64,000 bases of DNA from NCBI GenBank assembly GCA_958353395.1, contig CATWSG010000001.1, positions 62,001 to 126,000 on the forward strand. Direction: 5' to 3'. This stretch comes from an uncultured Collinsella sp. (GTDB lineage: Bacteria > Actinomycetota > Coriobacteriia > Coriobacteriales > Coriobacteriaceae). Numbering within the stretch: the stretch's first letter is position 1; each line of letters begins with the position of its first letter. Both the position numbers and the translations under genes were made by a program. Below, piece after piece: positions 25,085 to 33,765 of this stretch. Under the pieces are notes generated by a model. It did no database searches, was not told the origin of the DNA, and saw nothing but the letters and a program-made list of their open reading frames with translations.

Positions 25085-25954
25085 TTACCCCGCCAGATAC
25101 GCTTCCAACGCCGGCAAAGTCGCCTCCGCATCGCGGCGACCAATCTGGTAGATGCGCTCAAGTTCATCGGGCTCACGACACAGCGACGGCACCTTCACCG
25201 ATTCGCTCGGACGCACCACAAAGATATCGCCGGCGGCCTCACGACGCGCCAAATCATCGAGCGTGGCATTGTAGACCTCATGCCGATGCTCGAGCGCTGC
25301 GACAAACTCCGGATAGTGATGGAACACGCGACGCAGCATGGGCATCACGCTGTTGGGCTGCTTCACAAAGCCCGCCGGCTGCGTGAGCACCACGATATTG
25401 CGGTCATACCCCTGCGCAAACAGCCATGCACTGGGAATAGAATCAGCAACGCCACCATCCAGATACTTATGCCCGTCAATAGCAACGGGACGCGTCGCCA
25501 CAGGAATAGCAGACGACGCCCGGATCCACTCGATATCGTGCTCATCGCCATAGGGCAGGTCGTGGTAGACGGCCTTGCCCGTCTCGATATCGGTACACAC
25601 GCACGTAAACCGCATGGGGCAGGCGCGATATGTCTCCAAATCGATGGGATCGCGCTCGATGGGCACCTCGTGATAGGCAAAATCGGCATTGAACATATCG
25701 CCGGTCCGCAGCCAGCTTGCTACACCCGCATAGCGCTTATCGGCACAATAGGCCTTGTTATAGCGAATGGCGCGGCCGATCTGGCGCGATTTAAAGTTGT
25801 AGCCAAACGCCGCGCCCGCCGAGACACCCACCATATGGTCGCAAGTTAAGCCGTGCTCCATCCAAACGTCGAGCACGCCCGCCGTATACATACCGCGGTA
25901 GCCGCCTCCCTCGAGTGCCAGCCCCACCGTGCGCGTCGTATTTGACTGTGCCAT
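25085..25954 (-). CDS. Patatin-like phospholipase (RssA/YjjU type)
   Basis: The 289-residue protein has the patatin oxyanion motif GGGYRGMYTAGVLD at residue 16, the nucleophile elbow GVSAG (Ser about residue 45) and the catalytic Asp in DGGVADSIP (about residue 165), forming the Ser-Asp dyad of this family. It is likely a cytoplasmic lipid acyl hydrolase. Family length is about 280-300. GGAGATGG lies upstream of ATG 25954. It is a single-gene unit sharing a terminator with the thiamine operon. The lipid target is unknown. Confidence 0.9.
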   Translation of the reverse strand: MAQSNTTRTVGLALEGGGYRGMYTAGVLDVWMEHGLTCDHMVGVSAGAAFGYNFKSRQIGRAIRYNKAYCADKRYAGVASWLRTGDMFNADFAYHEVPIERDPIDLETYRACPMRFTCVCTDIETGKAVYHDLPYGDEHDIEWIRASSAIPVATRPVAIDGHKYLDGGVADSIPSAWLFAQGYDRNIVVLTQPAGFVKQPNSVMPMLRRVFHHYPEFVAALEHRHEVYNATLDDLARREAAGDIFVVRPSESVKVPSLCREPDELERIYQIGRRDAEATLPALEAYLAG

Positions 25955-26278
25955 GCGACCATCTCCGTCCCCACAAATTCAAACGGGACAAGTATACCCG
26001 TCAACATATATCGTCCCAGTCGCATTTTTATCGAACATCGCATCGTCGCGCTACCGCTTGTCGAACAATAGCCGCCCACAGCATGTGCACCCATATATAA
26101 TTGTGCACTATTGTTTACACTACTCAGCTGTTATCAACAGCGAACATTAGCCGGCAAATTAACTCAACAACGCGGCAAGGCGGGGGCCTGGATACATGCA
26201 AAGCGCTGAGCAACGACGCGTGTACACAACGAGCTCGCCCGACGCAATCCGCCCCGACCTCAGAAAGCCACTTAGAAC
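25955..26278. promoter_or_regulatory. 324-base divergent intergenic region with candidate promoter
   Basis: No coding frame of note is seen. The region is AT-rich between 25985 and 26160. A perfect TATAAT (26096-26101) is flanked by two copies of the palindrome GTGCAC (26085 and 26103), and a small hairpin GCTGTT-ATC-AACAGC lies at 26127-26141. It probably drives the GGDEF-EAL gene; a long leader of about 170 bases would follow. I could not fit it to a c-di-GMP riboswitch. Confidence 0.4.
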
Positions 26279-28996
26279 ATGGAAACTGTCAGCAATTACA
26301 CCGAAACGCTCGAAAAGACCGTCCGCGACCTTCTCGAGCGGCAGGAGGATCTGATCAGGACCGCCTTTACCGACCAGCTTACCGGGCTTGGCAACCGTGG
26401 CGGCTTTGCCCGTTCCCTCGAGGAGCTCTGGGAGCAGGACGCCCCCGTTACCATGGCGTTCATCGATATCGACAATCTCAAGCACTGCAACGACGTCTTT
26501 GGACATGACGAGGGCAACCGCTATATCTTGCAGGTAAGTCTCTATCTTAATCTGTATATGAAGGTGGGCGAAGCGGCGTTTCGCATAGGCGGCGACGAGT
26601 TTGCCATCCTATCTACGATTGCAACCGAGGACGACCTCGCCGAACGTCTGAAACACTGCCGAACGGTTCTGCTCAAAAACAACGATTCCGAGATGCCCCA
26701 CTCGTTTAGCTACGGAGTGTCACATGCCGACCCCGCCCTGGGCGAAGCTTCCAATCGCATGACGCTCGATGCCGACCATCGCATGTACGACTACAAGCTA
26801 CGTCATGCCATGCACCTCGATCGACGCAATATCACGCAAGTTCACGCCGACGACTTCGAAATAAGCGATCGAATTTTTGACGCCTTTTCGATGCTCAATG
26901 AGGGCCGATATTTCTTTATCGAGAACTTGGACAAACATCGCACCCTTTGGTCACAAGGTGCCTTGCGCGATCTTGGCCTTCCCTCGGAGCACATAGACAA
27001 CTGTCGCGATTACTGGAAAACGCGCGTCCATCCCGACGACCTTGAGGCCTGCATCAACGACATCGACCAAGTCTACAACGGCACCAAGCACCGTCGCGTC
27101 ATGCAGTATCGTGTGCGCAACGCCGTCGGCGACTACGTCCTTTGCCGTGCTCGCGGGTTTCGTATCGACGGCGACGGAAATGTCCCCTCGCTCTATGTCG
27201 GCGAGCTCGTCAACCACTCACTTGCCGAAACCGTCGACGCCGCCACAGGCCTCGGAACGCAGCGCATGCTGGCCAACGCCATCGACGCCTGCCGCCGCGA
27301 TCGTTGCGAGACAGGGCTTATAGCGGTGCGCGTTCGTGGCACGACAAAGCTCAACGAGCTCTACGGGGCCGAGGCCGTCGACAACATGCTTGCCGAATAC
27401 GCAGGCCGTATGCTGTCGATCACTCGCGGCAGGAGCCGGGTCTACCGTTCACGAAGCGTTCAGTTCGTCGTGCTCAGCAACGACCTAGACCACGAGGCAT
27501 TCGAGCAACTGACCCGCCACCTTAAAGAGGCCGTTTTCGCTCCTGTTCGAATCGCAGGCGACACCATTACTCCCGTCTGCCTTGTCGTCCCGGCCTTTTA
27601 CGAGCACTTAACCCATCAAGCGACCGCCGTTTTAGGCGAACTCAACCGTCGCCTTCGCACGGCCGGCGGGCTTGTTCCCAACGACAGCCTCCCCATACCC
27701 GAGGCTGAGCGCAAAAGCGCCATCGCCGAACGTATCGACTCGCTCACGGGTCTCTATCGACCCAGCGAGTTTATGCGGCGCGCCAACGCTTTTCTCGAGG
27801 CAAGACGCGACGGCGCCTGGTGCATCGCCACGGTCGACATGGGCCACATGCGCCTGTTTAACGAATGGTATGGACAGGCCGAAGGCGACCGCCTGCTTGC
27901 CGATGTGGGCACGGTCCTCAAGGACATCGAGAATGCCGACATGGGCGTCGCAGGGTACTGGGGCCAAGATGACTTTTGCGTACTCATCCCCTTTAAGCAC
28001 ATCGCCGTCCATCAAATCTACAACCGCGTTCGCGAGGCAGTAGCCAGGTATGATGGCGGCGTAGGTTTTTGGCCGTCCATGGGCGTTTACCCCATCGATT
28101 CCAATGAGGAGATCACCATCGATGCGCAGGCAAAGGCCATGTTTACCAATCGGCGCGCAAAAAACGACTTTAAGGAGCGCATTGCCATTTTTTGCCCCGA
28201 GGAGTACAAGCGCGAAATCGTGTTCAACCGCACGCTGACCGAATTCCAGTACGCGCTGTCAAATGGTCGCATCACGTACTATCTTCAGCCCCAGGTCGAT
28301 ATGGAAACCGGCGAGATTATTGGCGCCGAAGCACTCACCCGCTGGATTGACAAGAACGGCTCTCTCATTTCGCCCGCAACGTTTATCCCCGCACTCGAGG
28401 AAAGCGGCTTTGTAGTGACGCTCGACAAATATGTTTGGCAGGGCGTCGCCATGTGGCTCCGCGAGCGCCTCAATCGAGGACTTCGCGTGGTTCCGATTTC
28501 CCTCAATGTGTCGCGCGTAGACATTCTTGCCTGCGATGTCGCCGAGCATATGGGGTCGCTCGCCGCCCAGTACAACCTGCCGCCCGAACTCATGCACATC
28601 GAGATCACCGAGACCGCCTATACCGGAGAGTCCGAGGCCGTGGATAAGCTGACCGCGGATCTGCACACCCGTGGCTTCTCGACCTACATGGACGATTTTG
28701 GCACCGGCCAGTCCACGCTCGCGATGCTCAAGAACGTCAACGTCGACGTCATCAAGCTCGACCGCACCTTTGTGCCCACCGACCGCGATCAAGGCCGCAG
28801 CACGCAAATCATTTCATCGATGCTCGAAATGGCGCAGTCGCTCCATCTGCCCGTCGTGGTCGAAGGCGTCGAGACAAATGAGCAGGCGAACATGCTACGA
28901 CAAATGGGCGCCCGCTACGCTCAGGGCTTCCTCTACTACCGCCCCATGCCGGCGAAGAATTTTGAGGCATTGCTCGATGGCGGCAATAACAACTGA
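26279..28996 (+). CDS. GGDEF-PAS-GGDEF-GGDEF-EAL cyclic-di-GMP protein
   Basis: The 905-residue soluble protein has an intact diguanylate cyclase domain (about residues 25-175, with RIGGDEF near 103), a PAS-like domain (195-315, with VHPDDLEA), a degenerate GGDEF-like domain (318-470, starting ATGLGTQRML), another degenerate one (485-630, with GQDDF in the active-site position) and an EAL phosphodiesterase domain (648-900). The EAL domain keeps GAEALTRW, MDDFGTGQS and EGVET, so both making and breaking c-di-GMP look possible. No membrane segment or RxxD inhibitory site is seen. The start has only a weak ribosome site. A shorter relative with the same first three domains follows at 29124, implying tandem duplication. 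Confidence 0.92.
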   Translation: METVSNYTETLEKTVRDLLERQEDLIRTAFTDQLTGLGNRGGFARSLEELWEQDAPVTMAFIDIDNLKHCNDVFGHDEGNRYILQVSLYLNLYMKVGEAAFRIGGDEFAILSTIATEDDLAERLKHCRTVLLKNNDSEMPHSFSYGVSHADPALGEASNRMTLDADHRMYDYKLRHAMHLDRRNITQVHADDFEISDRIFDAFSMLNEGRYFFIENLDKHRTLWSQGALRDLGLPSEHIDNCRDYWKTRVHPDDLEACINDIDQVYNGTKHRRVMQYRVRNAVGDYVLCRARGFRIDGDGNVPSLYVGELVNHSLAETVDAATGLGTQRMLANAIDACRRDRCETGLIAVRVRGTTKLNELYGAEAVDNMLAEYAGRMLSITRGRSRVYRSRSVQFVVLSNDLDHEAFEQLTRHLKEAVFAPVRIAGDTITPVCLVVPAFYEHLTHQATAVLGELNRRLRTAGGLVPNDSLPIPEAERKSAIAERIDSLTGLYRPSEFMRRANAFLEARRDGAWCIATVDMGHMRLFNEWYGQAEGDRLLADVGTVLKDIENADMGVAGYWGQDDFCVLIPFKHIAVHQIYNRVREAVARYDGGVGFWPSMGVYPIDSNEEITIDAQAKAMFTNRRAKNDFKERIAIFCPEEYKREIVFNRTLTEFQYALSNGRITYYLQPQVDMETGEIIGAEALTRWIDKNGSLISPATFIPALEESGFVVTLDKYVWQGVAMWLRERLNRGLRVVPISLNVSRVDILACDVAEHMGSLAAQYNLPPELMHIEITETAYTGESEAVDKLTADLHTRGFSTYMDDFGTGQSTLAMLKNVNVDVIKLDRTFVPTDRDQGRSTQIISSMLEMAQSLHLPVVVEGVETNEQANMLRQMGARYAQGFLYYRPMPAKNFEALLDGGNNN

Positions 28997-29054
28997 TACG
29001 CTCGCGCGCAAAACGCCACCGCCGAAGGGGGCATTTGTCCCCATTGGCTAACTT

Positions 29055-29085
29055 ATATCCCCACTTCAAACCAAATTGGGGATAT
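29055..29085. promoter_or_regulatory. Inverted repeat between the two GGDEF genes
   Basis: ATATCCCCA and TGGGGATAT pair over 9 bases around a 13-base loop, 39 bases upstream of the next start. It may be a terminator without T-run, an operator or a leader structure. Another ATCCCC/GGGGAT dyad lies at 11896. Confidence 0.4.
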
Positions 29086-29123
29086 GATACAAACCGTTGT
29101 TCCGCCCAAGGAGGTTATCCATC

Positions 29124-30653
29124 ATGAACGAGTCATATCGCCTGGGCGAGCAATCGATTATTGCCTATCTTCAGCGACTTGCGAACGGCGTCTCGACCGC
29201 CGAACTCGATGTTGCCGCGCTGCCTGCTGAGCTACGCGCCGTTGGTGAGCAACTGCAAAAGACGCATGCCATCCTGCAACAAGAGCGCCAGCTGCTTGAG
29301 CGCAACGCCTATATCGATCCGCTCACCAACTTGGGCAACCGCAACGGATTCGACCGTCACGTCGAGCAACTCTGGCGCAAAGGCGATCCCTTCACCTGCG
29401 CCTATATTGACATCGACCATCTCAAGCATTGCAATGATAGGTTTGGCCACGCCGAAGGCAATCGCTATATTCTGGGCATCTGCCGCACGCTCTCCGAAAC
29501 CATGGAGCACGATGAGATGCTGTTCCGTATCGGTGGAGACGAGTTTGTGCTTATCTCGCTCTCCGCAAACGAGACCGAACTCGAGCAGCGCTTGGAGCAG
29601 GTACGTGCCGGGCTGATCGAGGCGAGCTCAGGTGGCAAGGCGCCCATGATCGGCAGCTTTAGCTTTGGCTGCTCGCGCGTCGATCCACTTGCTGGCGACA
29701 CGCGTCGCCAGATGACGATGGATGCCGATCGCAAAATGTATCGCTATAAGCTTATGCATCGTGTGCAGCAACCGAAAGACGATGACGCGCCGCAACTCCC
29801 AATCGTCGATCAGCTTCCCTGCAACGACCGGGTGTTCCAAGCGATCTCCATGAGCTCCGAGACGCGCTATCCGTTTATCCTCAATCTCGATACGGGAGAA
29901 TCGCAATGGTCGGTTAACGCCGTGCGCGATTTTGACCTGCCCTCCCAGCACCCTTTTAACTCACTCGACATGTGGCTCGCCCGCGTTCATCCCGAGGACC
30001 GCGACAACGTACGTGCCGAGCTCGACATGGTGATAAACGGCACGTGGCACTTCCACTACATGCAGTATCGCGTAATGGATGCCACCGGAAAATACGTGCT
30101 TTGCGACTGCACGGGCTACCGCTTGGACGGCACCGATACCGAGCCCGGCATGTATGTGGGCATTATCATCAACCGAAGCTTGGCAGATACGACCGATTCC
30201 GTGACCGGCTTGGGCGATATTCACGCCCTGGTCAACGCCATTGGCGAAATGCGTCGCGTGGCGCGCAAGGCTGGTTTGATCGCCATCAAAATCGACGATA
30301 TCGCTCAGGTCAATGCCCGCTTTGGCTTTGATGCGGGCGACCGCGTTTTGGCAGAATGTGCCGCCTGTCTGGTGGAATGCTCGCGCGGTAAGGGTCGTAT
30401 GTTCCGCTCGACGGGGCCGATGTTCGTGGCTCTTTTCGACGACTTTGATCCCGAAGAAACCGATGCGATTGCAGAGGAAATCGAGCGGTTCCTGGGTTCG
30501 CCCGTGCTCTTTGGCCCATTTGAATATCAGCCACCCATTCGCGTGGCCACGCTCCATCTGGACGGCGTCGACCGTCAGCCCGTTTCCATTTTGAACGAGC
30601 TCAAAGCGTTGCTCGGGAAAGCCGTGCAGGTGCCAGGCACCAAACTGGATTAG
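29124..30653 (+). CDS. GGDEF-PAS-degenerate GGDEF diguanylate cyclase
   Basis: This 509-residue protein parallels the first 470 residues of the preceding gene. It has a helical, probably coiled-coil lead (about residues 30-62), an intact cyclase domain with RIGGDEF near residue 137 and YIDIDHLKHCND as the metal site, a PAS-like domain (about 235-350, with VHPEDRDN) and a degenerate GGDEF-like domain starting SVTGLGDIHALV. It lacks an EAL domain, so it should only make c-di-GMP, sensing something through PAS or the degenerate domain. AAGGAGG lies 9 bases before ATG 29124. No membrane helix is visible. Confidence 0.92.
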   Translation: MNESYRLGEQSIIAYLQRLANGVSTAELDVAALPAELRAVGEQLQKTHAILQQERQLLERNAYIDPLTNLGNRNGFDRHVEQLWRKGDPFTCAYIDIDHLKHCNDRFGHAEGNRYILGICRTLSETMEHDEMLFRIGGDEFVLISLSANETELEQRLEQVRAGLIEASSGGKAPMIGSFSFGCSRVDPLAGDTRRQMTMDADRKMYRYKLMHRVQQPKDDDAPQLPIVDQLPCNDRVFQAISMSSETRYPFILNLDTGESQWSVNAVRDFDLPSQHPFNSLDMWLARVHPEDRDNVRAELDMVINGTWHFHYMQYRVMDATGKYVLCDCTGYRLDGTDTEPGMYVGIIINRSLADTTDSVTGLGDIHALVNAIGEMRRVARKAGLIAIKIDDIAQVNARFGFDAGDRVLAECAACLVECSRGKGRMFRSTGPMFVALFDDFDPEETDAIAEEIERFLGSPVLFGPFEYQPPIRVATLHLDGVDRQPVSILNELKALLGKAVQVPGTKLD

Positions 30654-30727
30654 CACCGCGCCCACACCGCCTCCCCCATCGTGCGATAATCCTCTGCAGA
30701 AGTCACCGACAGCAGAGGGAGTTTGTG

Positions 30728-31351
30728 ATGAAGGTTCTTTTGGTCAATGGCAGCCCCAAGGCAAACGGCAACACCGCCCGCGCACTCGCCGAGGTCGCCG
30801 AGCAACTCAATGCCGAAGGCATTGATACCGAGGTGTTTCAGCTGGGCACCAAGCCCATTCGCGACTGCATTGGCTGTGGTCAGTGCGGCAAGCTCGATTG
30901 CCGCTGCACCTTTGACGATGACGTGGTGAACGAGCTGATCGCTGCCGCCGAGCAGGCAGATGGTTTTGTCTTTGGCTCGCCCGTCTACTATGCGCACCCC
31001 AGCGGACGCATCCTTTCGGCCCTCGATCGCGCCTTCTATGCCGGCAGCAAAGCCTTTGCACACAAGCCGGGTGCTGCCGTCGCCGTTGCCCGTCGCGGCG
31101 GCACGTCGACCACCTTCGACGTGCTCAATAAGTACTTCACCATCAACCAGATGCCCGTGGTTGCTTCCACGTACTGGAACAACGTGTTTGGCGCCATGCC
31201 GGGCGAGGCCGCCCAAGACGCCGAGGGCCTGGCCACCATGCGCAACATCGGCAAGAACATGGCCTGGCTCCTGCATTGTATCGAGGCAGGACAGGCCGCC
31301 GGCATCGAAGCCCCCGAAGCCGATCGCGAGCGCACCAACTTCATCAGGTAG
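30728..31351 (+). CDS. Flavodoxin-fold NAD(P)H-dependent FMN reductase
   Basis: The 207-residue protein opens with MKVLLVNGSPKANGNT, the FMN phosphate loop of the NADPH-dependent FMN reductase / iron-sulfur flavoprotein group. It has the CIGCGQCGKLDCRC cluster (about residues 48-61) and GSPVYYAHPSG. The Cys set resembles the compact cysteine motif of iron-sulfur flavoproteins and may hold a cluster. ATG 30728 is preferred over the GTG three bases earlier because GAGGGAG then sits 6 bases upstream. It begins a short rightward run with the ArsC-like gene 17 bases behind. The electron acceptor is unknown. Confidence 0.85.
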   Translation: MKVLLVNGSPKANGNTARALAEVAEQLNAEGIDTEVFQLGTKPIRDCIGCGQCGKLDCRCTFDDDVVNELIAAAEQADGFVFGSPVYYAHPSGRILSALDRAFYAGSKAFAHKPGAAVAVARRGGTSTTFDVLNKYFTINQMPVVASTYWNNVFGAMPGEAAQDAEGLATMRNIGKNMAWLLHCIEAGQAAGIEAPEADRERTNFIR

Positions 31352-31368
31352 AACGGCGGAACAAATAC

Positions 31369-31710
31369 ATGAACGTGCAAATTTTTGGCACCAAAAAGTC
31401 TTTCGATACCAAGAAGGCTCAGCGTTATTTTAAGGAGCGCCGCATTAAGGTGCAGTTTATCGACCTTAAGGAAAAGGAGATGAGCAAGGGCGAGCTCACG
31501 AGCGTGATGCAGGCGGTCGGCGGCATCGACAAGCTGCTCAACCCCAAGGCTAAGGACGAGGAGACGCTCGCGCTCATCCAGCACCTCACCCCTAGCCAGC
31601 GCTTCGACAAGCTGCTCGAGAACCAGCAGGTCTTGGCCGAGCCCATCGTGCGCAACGGCAAAAAGGCCACCGTCGGTTATTGCCCCGATGTATGGGGAGC
31701 CTGGGAGTAG
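31369..31710 (+). CDS. ArsC/Spx-family protein lacking the catalytic Cys
   Basis: The 113-residue protein has the ArsC/Spx/YffB fold signature: a first strand MNVQIFGTKKSFDTKKAQRYF, the middle KVQFIDLKEKEMSKGEL, and the late cis-Pro segment LAEPIVRNGKKATVGY. ArsC and Spx proteins carry a Cys (or CxxC) in the first loop; here that position reads KSFD, so no redox Cys is present. It may act as a binding or regulatory protein. GGCGGA is a weak ribosome site, and coupling to the flavin reductase 17 bases upstream is likely. The only cysteine lies near the C-terminus in GYCPD. Confidence 0.82.
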   Translation: MNVQIFGTKKSFDTKKAQRYFKERRIKVQFIDLKEKEMSKGELTSVMQAVGGIDKLLNPKAKDEETLALIQHLTPSQRFDKLLENQQVLAEPIVRNGKKATVGYCPDVWGAWE

Positions 31711-31796
31711 CCTGTGTTATTTGCCGGCGCGTGGGTATAAGAGCAGGCGTTTGGCATATGATTCAACTGTAAGCCATGTCTAACAAAGGAGGGCAC

Positions 31797-32927
31797 ATGC
31801 CCAACAAACCCGTGAAAATCATCATGCTTACCGGATACCTCGGTGCCGGCAAGACCACGCTGCTCAACCACATCCTCGCTAACGACGGCGGTATCCGCGC
31901 CGCCGTGATCGTCAACGATATTGGCGAGATCAATGTGGACGCCAGCCTCATCGCCGACGGCGGCCTTTCCGAGACCGACGACCTCATCCCGCTCACCAAC
32001 GGCTGCATTTGCTGCACGCTTTCGGACGACCTTGCTAACCAGCTGCAGGGCATCGCCGATTCGGGCAACTTCGATTACATCATCATCGAGGCCTCGGGCA
32101 TTTGCGAGCCCATCCCCATCGCCTACACCATCTCGAGCTTCTGCGACGAGGCCAAGGTGGGCGGCGAGCCCAAGCTCGCGCTCGACAACATCGTGGCCGT
32201 GGTCGACTGTGCCCGCATGTACGACGAGTTCAACGGCGGTCGCGACCTGCTGGCTGAGGATATCGACGAGGACGACATCGAGAGCCTGCTCATCCAGCAG
32301 ATCGAGTTCTGCTCCACGCTGATCCTCAACAAGACCGATACCGTGAGCCCTGAGCAGATCGCCGAGCTCAAGGCCATCGTGCGCAGCCTGCAGAAAGACG
32401 CCGTGATCGTCGAGGCCCAAAACGGCGAGGTCCCCATGGAGGAGCTGCTCGATACCGACCGCTTCGACTTTATGCGCGCCTACAACTCCGCCGCTTGGAT
32501 CGAGGCCATGGAGCATCCCGAGGAGCACGACGACCCCGAGGTGCTCGAGTACGACATCGAGACCTTTGTGTACTCGCGCCGTAAGCCGTTTGACCTGCAG
32601 AAGTTCACCGATTTTGTTGAGCAGGAGTGGCCCGACGAGGTCATTCGCGTCAAAGGCCCGCTGTGGCAGACCGGCGATCCGGACATGTGCTACATGTTTG
32701 AGCAGGCCGGCCACCAGATGCGCCTGATGGAGAACGGCCTGTTTGTCGACTCGGCGCCCGAGGGCGAGAAACAGAAGATCATCGACGAGAACCCCGAGAT
32801 CATGCAGATTTGGGACGACGAGACGGGCGACCGTATGACGAGCCTGTGCATCATCGGCCGTCACATGGACAAGGATGCGCTCATCGCCTCCCTCGATGCC
32901 TGCCTGACCGACTGGCACCGCGCCTAG
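31797..32927 (+). CDS. CobW/COG0523-family GTPase, putative metallochaperone
   Basis: The 376-residue protein has the P-loop GYLGAGKTTLLNHIL at residue 12, the metal-binding motif NGCICC typical of COG0523 G3E GTPases, the base-recognition NKTD, and a C-terminal CobW_C domain (about 250-370). Such proteins move zinc, cobalt or other metals to client enzymes. The Asp/Glu-rich stretch (LLAEDIDEDDIESLL) may add metal sites. ATG 31797 has AAAGGAGG 4 bases upstream; an ATG at 31776 is in frame but poorly supported. No Zur box was recognised upstream. A strong terminator follows at 32967. Confidence 0.9.
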   Translation: MPNKPVKIIMLTGYLGAGKTTLLNHILANDGGIRAAVIVNDIGEINVDASLIADGGLSETDDLIPLTNGCICCTLSDDLANQLQGIADSGNFDYIIIEASGICEPIPIAYTISSFCDEAKVGGEPKLALDNIVAVVDCARMYDEFNGGRDLLAEDIDEDDIESLLIQQIEFCSTLILNKTDTVSPEQIAELKAIVRSLQKDAVIVEAQNGEVPMEELLDTDRFDFMRAYNSAAWIEAMEHPEEHDDPEVLEYDIETFVYSRRKPFDLQKFTDFVEQEWPDEVIRVKGPLWQTGDPDMCYMFEQAGHQMRLMENGLFVDSAPEGEKQKIIDENPEIMQIWDDETGDRMTSLCIIGRHMDKDALIASLDACLTDWHRA

Positions 32928-32966
32928 GTTTATCCAAGCGGGTATTTTTCCGCTTACGTAACCGCC

Positions 32967-33001
32967 AAACCACCACGAAGGTGCCCTTCGTGGTGGTTTT
33001 T
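32967..33001 (+). terminator. Terminator after the COG0523 gene
   Basis: AAACCACCACGAAG and CTTCGTGGTGGTTT pair over 14 bases with a 5-base loop and a T-run. It lies between the COG0523 gene and trmL. Confidence 0.93.
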
Positions 33002-33022
33002 CGTTCTGAGCCAAGGAGATTC

Positions 33023-33622
33023 ATGTTCAACATTGTGCTGTATGCGCCCGAGATTCCGGCCAATACGGGCAATATCGGCCGCACCTGCGTGGTTACCGGC
33101 GCCCGCCTGCATCTGGTGGAGCCGCTGGGGTTTTCGCTCGACGACAAGACGGTGCGTCGCGCCGGACTGGGCTACTGGCAAAACTTGGACGTGACGACCT
33201 ATGCCAGCTGGGAGGATTTCCTTGCGCGTAACGGCCTCTCCCCTACCGACGAGCGTCTGCATCTGCTGACCAAAAAGGCGCGCAGGACCTATGCGCAAAG
33301 CACCTACCGTGACGGTGACTACTTGGTCTTTGGCAGCGAGAGCTCGGGCATTCCCGAGGAGCTGCTCGCCGCGGCGCCCGAGCGCTGCGAGCGCATCCCC
33401 ATGCTGCGCGATTGCGACTCACTCGATAACGCCGAGACTTGGGAAGCTCACGAGGAATCGCTCGGGCATACCGAGGACAGCCACGAGGCCATCCTGCAGC
33501 AGGATATCTGCGGCAACTTCGTTAACCCCGACGACTACCGCATCAGCGCGCTCAACCTCTCCAACAGCGCCGCCATCGTCCTCTACGAGGCCCTACGCCA
33601 GGCAGGCTTTCCGGGAATGTGA
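33023..33622 (+). CDS. trmL: tRNA (cytidine/uridine-34 2'-O)-methyltransferase TrmL with an insertion
   Basis: The protein is a SPOUT methyltransferase: NIVLYAPEIPANTGNIGRTC at the start, FGSESSGIPEE in the middle and the knot end ALNLSNSAAIVLYEALRQ. It should methylate the wobble ribose of certain tRNA-Leu. Family members are about 155 residues; this one is 199 because roughly 40 acidic residues (about 133-175) are inserted between RIPM and the ALNLSNS knot segment. AAGGAG precedes ATG 33023. The last codons, Met-stop (ATGTGA), belong to a palindromic repeat at 33615-33649 that seems to have set the end of the gene. Confidence 0.9.
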   Translation: MFNIVLYAPEIPANTGNIGRTCVVTGARLHLVEPLGFSLDDKTVRRAGLGYWQNLDVTTYASWEDFLARNGLSPTDERLHLLTKKARRTYAQSTYRDGDYLVFGSESSGIPEELLAAAPERCERIPMLRDCDSLDNAETWEAHEESLGHTEDSHEAILQQDICGNFVNPDDYRISALNLSNSAAIVLYEALRQAGFPGM

Positions 33623-33649
33623 CAAAGGGACTATCCTTTTGCCACATTC
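33615..33649. repeat. Palindromic repeat A, copy 1
   Basis: GAATGTGACAAAGGGA pairs, with two mismatches, with the sequence TCCTTTTGCCACATTC. It contains the trmL stop codon and lies before the AAA-ATPase gene. Related copies occur at 34871 and 38599. It may act as a terminator. Confidence 0.75.
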
Positions 33650-33765
33650 GAGCGCCACGTCGATGGCACACACGCCTAATTGATGCTCTAGATAAAGGCC
33701 CTCACTTTTAATCAGAATTAACTAAAGTAAAATGAAGTTAAACGGCGGTGTGAAAGGAGAGCCGT

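Noticed and set aside
26150..26278. Possible c-di-GMP riboswitch before the GGDEF-EAL gene
   Set aside because: The GEMM-I and GEMM-II conserved cores could not be aligned; only small hairpins are present.
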